Of a stretch of 5,373 bases of DNA, positions 1 through 5,003 are shown in pieces. Location of the stretch: the NCBI GenBank assembly GCA_043736155.1, contig JAYTDA010000065.1, positions 1 to 5,373 of the forward strand. The letters are read 5' to 3'. The notes under the pieces are model-generated. The model had not been told where the DNA came from. It did not search any database and saw only the letters and a list, made by a program, of their open reading frames with translations. The position numbers and the translations under genes were made by a program. Each line of letters begins with the position of its first letter. Within the stretch, counting starts at the first letter, position 1. This DNA comes from JANNRR01 sp043736155 (GTDB lineage: Bacteria; Pseudomonadota; Alphaproteobacteria; Rhodobacterales; Rhodobacteraceae).

Positions 1-83
1 GAGGCCAGGCTGATCTTGATTTCGTCAAAGGTCTTTACGGGAGCAACCGGGTTGAACGGGTTGGTTGTGAGTTCCTGGTTCAT
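1..83 (-). CDS. rpoC: DNA-directed RNA polymerase subunit beta-prime, N-terminal fragment (cut by window edge)
   Basis: The first 27 codons of the beta-prime subunit of RNA polymerase, which carries the Mg-binding catalytic loop (not in this window) and, with beta, forms the active-site cleft. The ATG is read from position 83 leftwards and gives MNQELTTNPFNP followed by VKTFDEIKISLA. The phrase FDEIKISLA is the conserved start of bacterial beta-prime, just before the usual ASPERI segment, and the opening MNQELTTNPFNP is typical of Rhodobacteraceae. An AAGGA ribosome binding site lies 6 nt upstream of this ATG, which supports the start. The gene follows rpoB on the same strand after a 101-nt gap, as in nearly all bacteria. 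Everything beyond residue 27 is outside the window, so integrity of the gene cannot be judged. Confidence 0.96.
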   Translation of the reverse strand, partial: MNQELTTNPFNPVAPVKTFDEIKISLA

Positions 84-88
84 TGCGT

Positions 89-100
89 TTCCTTAAGGAA
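89..100 (-). promoter_or_regulatory. rpoC ribosome binding site inside a 12-bp perfect palindrome
   Basis: The minus strand reads AAGGA (positions 94 to 90) with a 6-nt spacer before the rpoC ATG, a good Shine-Dalgarno match that fixes the rpoC start. The site is half of a perfect 12-bp palindrome, TTCCTTAAGGAA. As RNA this could fold only into a 4-bp stem with a UUAA loop, so masking of the site would be weak. Confidence 0.75.
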
Positions 101-129
101 TGGGGTCGCGACGGGAGGCGGAGAGGGCG

Positions 130-183
130 GTAGGGTAAAACCCCACCCTACACACACGGCGTAGGGTGGGTTTTCAACCCACC
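130..183 (-). repeat. Two tandem degenerate palindromes (REP-like) in the rpoB-rpoC gap
   Basis: Two related units sit head to tail: positions 130-151 (GTAGGGT at one end, ACCCTAC at the other) and 161-183 (GTAGGGTGGG at one end, AACCCACC at the other), separated by ACACACGGC. The block starts 1 nt after the rpoB stop codon. Several stems are possible: 165-172 with 176-183 (8 bp, 3-nt loop), 142-151 with 161-170 (10 bp, extendable), and 130-136 with 145-151 (7 bp, 8-nt loop). Palindromes with a GTAGGGTGGG arm are, from memory, common in intergenic DNA of many Proteobacteria, so this may be a copy of a dispersed extragenic repeat and not an operon-specific signal. Copy number in the genome cannot be seen from here. 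Confidence 0.7.
137..174 (-). terminator. Terminator-like hairpin between rpoB and rpoC (possible attenuator)
   Basis: On the minus strand the arm complementary to 161-174 (AAAACCCACCCTAC) pairs with the arm complementary to 137-151 (GTAGGGTGGGGTTTT) over 10 uninterrupted bp plus 4 A-T pairs beyond one bulged base, with a 9-nt loop. The descending arm ends in GGGGTTTT, so a GC-rich stem closes onto a short U run in the transcript. The U run is only four long and is followed by ACCC, so efficient termination is doubtful, and full termination here would starve the cell of beta-prime. Partial attenuation, RNA 3'-end protection, or no function beyond being a repeat are all open. Confidence 0.45.
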
Positions 184-184
184 G

Positions 185-3100
185 TCACTCTTCATCCGCA
201 TCCAGGAGTTCCATGTTCAGCCCGAGGCCCCGGACTTCTTTCACCAGCACATTGAACGATTCCGGAACCCCGGCCTCGAAACTGTCCTCGCCCTTGACGA
301 TCGACTCGTAGACCTTGGTCCGGCCCGCCACATCGTCTGACTTCACCGTCAGCATCTCTTGCAGGGTATAGGCGGCGCCGTAAGCTTCCAGCGCCCAGAC
401 TTCCATTTCCCCCAGACGCTGACCACCGAACTGCGCCTTGCCACCCAACGGCTGCTGGGTCACCAGCGAGTAAGGACCGGTGGACCGGGCGTGCAGTTTG
501 TCATCGACCAGGTGGTGCAGCTTGAGCATGTATTTCACCCCCACCGTCACCGGCCGGGCAAACTGCTCGCCGGAACGCCCATCAAACACGATGGACTGGC
601 CAGAAGTGTCAAAGCCCGCACGGCGCAGGGCGTCATTTACATCCGCCTCTTTCGCGCCGTCGAACACCGGGGTAGCAATCGGCACACCGGTGGTCACGTT
701 CGACGCAATCTCCACCAGCCGCTCTTCATCCATCCCCGCCATCAGTTCGGCGTAAAGATCGTCGCCATAAGCGTGCTTCATCTTTTCACGCACCGGGGTC
801 AGATCGCCGGACCGGCGATATTCTTTCAGCGCCTCGTCGATCTGAATGCCCAAACCGCGCGCCGCCCAACCCATATGGGTTTCCAGAATTTGGCCCACGT
901 TCATGCGTGACGGCACCCCCAGAGGGTTCAGCACGAAATCCACCGCAGTGCCATCGGCGAGGAACGGCATGTCCTCGACCGGCACCACTTTGGAAATCAC
1001 GCCCTTGTTGCCATGCCGCCCGGCCATCTTGTCGCCGGCCTGCAGCTTGCGCTTGACCGCCACGAACACCTTGACCATCTTCATCACGCCGGGGGGCAGA
1101 TCGTCGCCACGGCGGACCTTTTCCACCTTGTCTTCGAAACGATGTTCCAGCTGCCGCTTTTGTGCATCGAACTGCTGGTTCAGTGCTTCGATATTCTGCG
1201 CATCGCCTTCATCAGCCAAGGCCAACTGCCACCACTGGCCACGGCTCAGCGTACCCAGCAGATCGTCGTCGATCATCGAGGACGGCTTCATCCCCTTTGG
1301 CCCTTTGACCGCGACCTTGCCCATGATCAGGGTTTTCAGGCGCGCATAGATGTTGCGTTCCAGAATCTCCAGCTCGTCGTCACGGTCACGTGCAAGGCGC
1401 TCGATCTCTTCGCGTTCGATCTGCAAGGCGCGTTCGTCTTTATCAACGCCGTGCCGGTTGAACACCCGCACTTCGACGATGGTGCCGTAAGCCCCCGGCG
1501 GCAGCCGCAGCGAGGTATCGCGGACGTCGGACGCCTTTTCGCCAAAGATGGCGCGCAGCAGCTTTTCTTCCGGCGTCATCGGGCTTTCGCCCTTTGGCGT
1601 GATCTTGCCGACCAGAATATCGCCCGGCAGCACTTCGGCCCCGATATAGACGATGCCCGCCTCGTCAAGGTTACGCAGCGCCTCTTCACCGACGTTCGGA
1701 ATGTCGCGGGTGATCTCTTCCGGCCCCAGTTTGGTGTCGCGCGCCGCCACCTCGTATTCGTCGATATGGATCGAGGTGAACACGTCGTCTTTCAGGATAC
1801 GCTCGGAAATCAGGATCGAGTCTTCATAGTTGTAGCCATTCCACGGCATGAAGGCGACGACGATATTCCGCCCCAGCGCCAGTTCCCCCATGTCGGTGCA
1901 GGGGCCATCGGCGATCACTTCGGCGCGGGTCACGGTATCGCCCACCTTCACCAGCGGGCGCTGGTTGATGCAGGACGACTGGTTGGACCGTTTGAACTTG
2001 CGCAGGCGGTAGATATCCACCCCCGGCTCGCCCGGTTCCAGCATTTCGGTGGCGCGCACCACGATCCGGGTAGCGTCGACCTGGTCAATCACCCCAGACC
2101 GCCGCGCCATGATGGCGGCACCACTATCGCGGGCCACCACGCCTTCGATCCCGGTACCGACAAACGGCGCCTCTGATTGCAGCAACGGCACCGCCTGGCG
2201 CTGCATGTTCGACCCCATCAAAGCCCGGTTGGCGTCGTCATTTTCCAGGAACGGGATCAGCGAGGCGGCAACCGAGACAAGCTGCTTCGGCGACACGTCG
2301 ATCAGGTCGACCACATCGGCGGGGTTCAGCATGAACTCGCCCGATTGGCGGGTTTCGATCAAGTCGGCGGTCAGACGCCCTTCGCTGTCCAGTTCGGCGT
2401 TGGCCTGCGCAATGGTGTGGCGCATCTCCTCGGTGGCCGACATGTAGACCACCTCATCGGTCACCTTACTGTCGATCACGCGGCGATAGGGGGTTTCGAT
2501 AAAGCCGTATTTGTTGACCCGTGCAAACGTGGCCAAGCTGTTGATAAGGCCGATGTTCTGGCCTTCTGGCGTTTCAATCGGGCACATCCGGCCATAGTGG
2601 GTCGGATGCACGTCGCGCACTTCAAAGCCGGCACGTTCGCGGGTCAGACCGCCCGGCCCAAGGGCCGACAGGCGGCGCTTGTGCGTCACTTCGGACAAGG
2701 GGTTGGTCTGGTCCATGAACTGGGAAAGCTGGCTGGAGCCAAAGAACTCCCGTACTGCCGCCGCCGCCGGTTTGGCGTTGATCAGGTCTTGCGGCATCAC
2801 GGTGTCAATCTCGACCGACGACATCCGCTCCTTGATCGCGCGTTCCATCCGCAGCAGGCCGACGCGGTACTGGTTTTCCATCAACTCGCCGACCGAGCGC
2901 ACCCGGCGGTTGCCGAGGTGGTCGATATCGTCGATCTCGCCCTTGCCGTCGCGCAGTTCCACCAGCCCCTGAATACAGGCGATGATGTCCTCTTTGCGCA
3001 GGGTGCGTTCGGTATCCAGCGCCTTCAGATCCAGACGCATGTTCATTTTCACCCGGCCAACGGCCGACAGGTCATAGCGCTCAGAGTCGAAAAACAGCGT

Positions 3101-4318
3101 GTCGAACAACTGGCTGGCGGCATCGACCGTCGGCGGCTCGCCGGGGCGCATCACACGGTAGATATCCATCAGGGCGGTGTCACGGCCCAGGTTCTTGTCG
3201 GCATGCATCGTATTGCGGATGTAGGGGCCAACATTGACATTATCGATATCCAATATCGGAATATCGGTAATTCCTTGATCCAGCAATACTTTCAGGCTGC
3301 CGCCCTTGACTTCGCCGTCGCGGTCCAGTTCCCAGGTCAGTTCGTCGCCAGCCTCAACCCAGATTTCGCCGGTGGCCTCGTTGATGATGTCTTTCGACAC
3401 ATAGCGCCCGACGATCTGTTCAAACGGCACCAGAATCGACGAGACCGAGCCTTCGTCGATCATCCGCTTGACCATGCGCGGCGTCACCTTGTCACCGGCT
3501 TTGGTGATGACCTCGCCGGTATCGGCATCGACCAGATCAAAGGTCGGGCGGGTGCCACGGACGCGTTCGGGGAAAAAGCGGGTGATCCAGCCGCGGCCTT
3601 TGACGTGGCGGTAAGACACGGTTTCGTAATAGGCATCCATGATCGCTTCCTGATCCATGCCGATGGCATAAAGCAGCGTCGTTACCGGCAGTTTCCGGCG
3701 GCGGTCGATTCGGGCAAACACGATATCCTTGGCGTCAAATTCAAAATCCAGCCACGACCCGCGATAGGGAATGATCCGGCAGGTGAACAGCAGCTTGCCC
3801 GAGGAATGGGTCTTGCCCTTGTCATGATCGAAGAATACGCCGGGGCTGCGGTGCATCTGGGAAACGATGACGCGCTCGGTGCCGTTGACGATGAAAGTGC
3901 CGTTGTGGGTCATCAGCGGCATGTCGCCCATGAACACGTCTTGTTCCTTGATATCCTTGACCGATTTCGCGCCGGTGTCCTGATCGACATCGAACACGAT
4001 CAGCCGCAGCGTGACCTTCAGCGGACCGGCATAGGTCATGTCACGTTGTTGGCATTCATCCACGTCATACTTGGGCTTCTCAAGCTCGTACTTCACGAAT
4101 TCCAGCACCGAGGTCTCGTTGAAATCCTTGATCGGGAATACCGATTGGAAAACCCCCTGAATCCCCTCGCCGTCCTGCGGCTTGTCGCTGTCGCCAGAGC
4201 GCAGGAACAGGTCATACGACGATTTCTGAACTTCGATGAGGTTCGGCATCTCAAGAACTTCGCGGATTTTGCCGAAGTGTTTGCGGATGCGCTTCTGGCC
4301 GGAATAAGTTTGAGCCAT
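185..4318 (-). CDS. rpoB: DNA-directed RNA polymerase subunit beta
   Basis: Complete beta subunit, 1377 residues, which with beta-prime forms the catalytic core of RNA polymerase in the cytoplasm. Residues are numbered from the ATG at 4318. Visible landmarks: lobe and first lineage-specific insertion (about 236-366); rifampicin pocket with SSQLSQFMDQTNPLSEVTHK (528-547), in which D536, H546 and S551 match the sensitive E. coli residues D516, H526 and S531; RDVHPTHYGR and ETPEG (568-586); NYED with acidic pair E832/D833; charged second insertion region (about 965-1076); GDKMAGRHGNKG (1095-1106) with active-site lysines K1089 and K1097; C-terminal clamp segment QPLGGKAQFGGQR (1289-1301). Length fits alphaproteobacteria (E. 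coli has 1342). A GTG four codons upstream (4330) is in frame, but it overlaps the AAAGGTG ribosome binding site, and MAQT is the family start. No frameshift or missing key residue was seen. It lies 246 nt after rplL and 101 nt before rpoC. Confidence 0.98.
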   Translation of the reverse strand: MAQTYSGQKRIRKHFGKIREVLEMPNLIEVQKSSYDLFLRSGDSDKPQDGEGIQGVFQSVFPIKDFNETSVLEFVKYELEKPKYDVDECQQRDMTYAGPLKVTLRLIVFDVDQDTGAKSVKDIKEQDVFMGDMPLMTHNGTFIVNGTERVIVSQMHRSPGVFFDHDKGKTHSSGKLLFTCRIIPYRGSWLDFEFDAKDIVFARIDRRRKLPVTTLLYAIGMDQEAIMDAYYETVSYRHVKGRGWITRFFPERVRGTRPTFDLVDADTGEVITKAGDKVTPRMVKRMIDEGSVSSILVPFEQIVGRYVSKDIINEATGEIWVEAGDELTWELDRDGEVKGGSLKVLLDQGITDIPILDIDNVNVGPYIRNTMHADKNLGRDTALMDIYRVMRPGEPPTVDAASQLFDTLFFDSERYDLSAVGRVKMNMRLDLKALDTERTLRKEDIIACIQGLVELRDGKGEIDDIDHLGNRRVRSVGELMENQYRVGLLRMERAIKERMSSVEIDTVMPQDLINAKPAAAAVREFFGSSQLSQFMDQTNPLSEVTHKRRLSALGPGGLTRERAGFEVRDVHPTHYGRMCPIETPEGQNIGLINSLATFARVNKYGFIETPYRRVIDSKVTDEVVYMSATEEMRHTIAQANAELDSEGRLTADLIETRQSGEFMLNPADVVDLIDVSPKQLVSVAASLIPFLENDDANRALMGSNMQRQAVPLLQSEAPFVGTGIEGVVARDSGAAIMARRSGVIDQVDATRIVVRATEMLEPGEPGVDIYRLRKFKRSNQSSCINQRPLVKVGDTVTRAEVIADGPCTDMGELALGRNIVVAFMPWNGYNYEDSILISERILKDDVFTSIHIDEYEVAARDTKLGPEEITRDIPNVGEEALRNLDEAGIVYIGAEVLPGDILVGKITPKGESPMTPEEKLLRAIFGEKASDVRDTSLRLPPGAYGTIVEVRVFNRHGVDKDERALQIEREEIERLARDRDDELEILERNIYARLKTLIMGKVAVKGPKGMKPSSMIDDDLLGTLSRGQWWQLALADEGDAQNIEALNQQFDAQKRQLEHRFEDKVEKVRRGDDLPPGVMKMVKVFVAVKRKLQAGDKMAGRHGNKGVISKVVPVEDMPFLADGTAVDFVLNPLGVPSRMNVGQILETHMGWAARGLGIQIDEALKEYRRSGDLTPVREKMKHAYGDDLYAELMAGMDEERLVEIASNVTTGVPIATPVFDGAKEADVNDALRRAGFDTSGQSIVFDGRSGEQFARPVTVGVKYMLKLHHLVDDKLHARSTGPYSLVTQQPLGGKAQFGGQRLGEMEVWALEAYGAAYTLQEMLTVKSDDVAGRTKVYESIVKGEDSFEAGVPESFNVLVKEVRGLGLNMELLDADEE
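3230..3292 (-). other. AT-rich, rare-codon patch inside rpoB
   Basis: Twenty-one codons (beta residues about 343-363, KVLLDQGITDIPILDIDNVNV) are only 33% GC (21 of 63 bases) in a gene that is otherwise clearly GC-rich. They use AAA, GTA, TTG twice, CAA, GGA, ATT twice, ATA and AAT twice, choices that neighbouring codons avoid. The patch lies at the distal end of the first lobe insertion, just before the conserved GPYI. The reading frame is intact and the protein looks normal. Confidence 0.7.
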
Positions 4319-4327
4319 GTTCGGTAG

Positions 4328-4334
4328 CACCTTT
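4328..4334 (-). promoter_or_regulatory. rpoB ribosome binding site
   Basis: The minus strand reads AAAGGTG 9 nt before the ATG at 4318. It is a moderate Shine-Dalgarno match at a slightly long spacing. The in-frame GTG at 4330 lies within this motif, so a start there would have no ribosome binding site of its own, which decides for the ATG. Confidence 0.65.
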
Positions 4335-4351
4335 CATTCTTTTCGCGGGCG

Positions 4352-4372
4352 CTGTCGTCGGGGTTCCGACAG
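4352..4372 (-). promoter_or_regulatory. Hairpin in the rpoB leader
   Basis: CTGTCG (4352-4357) is complementary to CGACAG (4367-4372), giving a 6-bp stem with a 9-nt loop. An alternative 5-bp stem, GTCGG (4357-4361) with CCGAC (4366-4370) around a GGTT loop, competes with it. The structure ends 33 nt upstream of the rpoB ATG and has no following U run, so it is not a canonical terminator. It could shape the leader RNA or be incidental. Confidence 0.4.
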
Positions 4373-4392
4373 TCGCCGCTTGCGAAACAAGG

Positions 4393-4448
4393 GGGCAGCG
4401 TTCCATTCGTGCGATCCGTCCCACCGGGCCGCTCCCGAACGCTGACCC
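4393..4448 (-). promoter_or_regulatory. Long-range stem in the rplL-rpoB leader
   Basis: CAGCGTTC (4396-4403) and GAACGCTG (4437-4444) are perfect inverted repeats of 8 bp. Three further pairs (GGG 4393-4395 with CCC 4446-4448) are possible across one bulged base, enclosing a 33-nt GC-rich loop. Together with the flanking hairpins it would make most of the 246-nt gap structured. No function can be assigned. Confidence 0.4.
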
Positions 4449-4490
4449 TGCCTTGGAGGGGGCTCAATGAGCGCTCTTCAAGACAGGATC

Positions 4491-4520
4491 GGCTGGGTCC
4501 GGAAAGCTCCGGACCCAGCC
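4491..4520 (-). promoter_or_regulatory. Strong 13-bp hairpin between rplL and rpoB (attenuator or RNase processing site candidate)
   Basis: GGCTGGGTCCGGA (4491-4503) pairs perfectly with TCCGGACCCAGCC (4508-4520) around a 4-nt loop. Four more pairs are possible beyond an asymmetric internal loop (GACA 4482-4485 with TGTC 4523-4526). In the transcript the stem is followed by GAUCCUGUC, with no U run, so it is not a textbook intrinsic terminator. In E. coli the same gap holds an attenuator and an RNase III cleavage site that lower rpoBC expression relative to rplJL. An equivalent role here is inference from position and stem strength. Confidence 0.6.
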
Positions 4521-4536
4521 ATTGTCATTCACGTAA

Positions 4537-4556
4537 GGTGCGCATTCATGCGCACC
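4537..4556 (-). promoter_or_regulatory. Hairpin directly after rplL
   Basis: GGTGCGCA (4537-4544) and TGCGCACC (4549-4556) form a perfect 8-bp stem with a 4-nt loop, starting 8 nt after the rplL stop codon. The transcript continues with UUACGUG, so there is no proper U tract. It precedes the stronger hairpin by 16 nt. Such a stem could protect the 3' end of a processed rplJL message or weaken read-through. Confidence 0.55.
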
Positions 4557-4564
4557 GCCCGCGG

Positions 4565-4936
4565 TTACTTCAGCTCGACCTTGGCGCCAGCGTCTTCGAG
4601 CTTTTTCTTCACGGCCTCGGCGTCGGCCTTGTTGACGCCTTCCTTGACCTTGCCACCGGCTTCGACCAGGTCTTTGGCTTCTTTCAGCCCCAGACCGGTG
4701 ATGGCGCGCACTTCTTTGATCACGTTGATCTTTTGTGCGCCTGCTTCGATCAGCACGACGTCGAACTCGGTCTTTTCTTCGACCACTTCGGCCACAGCCG
4801 CCGGGCCAGCCATCATCACGGCGCCACCGGCTGCCGGTTCGATGCCGTACTTGTCTTTCAGGATGGTTTTCAGTTCCTGCGCCTGCAGCAGCGTCAGACC
4901 AACGATGTCTTCGGCGAGTTTGTTCAGATCAGCCAT
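4565..4936 (-). CDS. rplL: 50S ribosomal protein L7/L12
   Basis: Complete 123-residue stalk protein that binds ribosomal L10 as dimers and recruits and stimulates the GTPase translation factors (EF-Tu, EF-G, IF2). The N-terminal helical dimerisation domain spans about residues 1-33 (MADLNKLAEDIVGLTLLQAQ). A flexible Ala/Gly/Val hinge follows at about 34-53, here with a Met-Met pair at 41-42. The C-terminal factor-binding domain runs from about 56 to 123 and contains the hallmark KINVIKEVRAITGLGLKEAK (69-88). K74 and R77 sit in the conserved VIKxVR helix that contacts the factors. Length and ending (AKVELK) are normal. The ATG at 4936 starts the family N-terminus exactly. It lies 67 nt after rplJ and 246 nt before rpoB, and is presumably co-transcribed with both. 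Confidence 0.98.
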   Translation of the reverse strand: MADLNKLAEDIVGLTLLQAQELKTILKDKYGIEPAAGGAVMMAGPAAVAEVVEEKTEFDVVLIEAGAQKINVIKEVRAITGLGLKEAKDLVEAGGKVKEGVNKADAEAVKKKLEDAGAKVELK

Positions 4937-4943
4937 TTTGTTT

Positions 4944-4952
4944 TCCGTTCCT
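4944..4952 (-). promoter_or_regulatory. rplL ribosome binding site, split purine motif
   Basis: The minus strand reads AGGAACGGA, giving two weak Shine-Dalgarno cores: GGA 7 nt from the ATG and AGGA 12 nt from it. The nearer one is better spaced. The A-rich AAAACAAA just before the ATG should leave the start unstructured, fitting the high synthesis rate needed for a protein present in several copies per ribosome. Confidence 0.5.
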
Positions 4953-4968
4953 AAAGATGGGTTCCGAC

Positions 4969-4989
4969 ATCAGGGGGGTCCCCTACGAT
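4969..4989 (-). promoter_or_regulatory. Small hairpin in the rplJ-rplL gap
   Basis: AGGGG (4972-4976) pairs with CCCCT (4980-4984) around a 3-nt loop. ATC (4969-4971) with GAT (4987-4989) extends it past a 2-nt bulge. It begins 14 nt after the rplJ stop codon and has no U run after it, so it is not a terminator by the usual criteria. Confidence 0.35.
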
Positions 4990-5003
4990 GCCTTACAGAT
5001 TGC

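Noticed and set aside
3230..3292. Internal promoter in the AT-rich rpoB patch (GATAAT resembling a -10 box)
   Set aside because: No matching -35 hexamer was found at 16 to 18 nt spacing; the resemblance is expected in AT-rich DNA.
1013..4327. Very long plus-strand open frames (387 and 716 codons) opposite rpoB
   Set aside because: They are codon-aligned antisense frames of rpoB, open because rpoB rarely uses TTA, CTA and TCA codons; the break at 2174-2176 is a TCA serine in rpoB. The predicted proteins are rich in His, Arg, Gln and Asp and show no family features.
4319..4330. Upstream GTG start for rpoB adding MLPN
   Set aside because: The GTG overlaps the AAAGGTG ribosome binding site, and family members start at MAQT.
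4093..4467. Minus-strand 124-codon frame starting in the rpoB leader and overlapping the rpoB start
   Set aside because: It begins with TTG, runs mostly out of frame inside conserved rpoB, and its leader part resembles no known peptide. A leader peptide is possible but unsupported.
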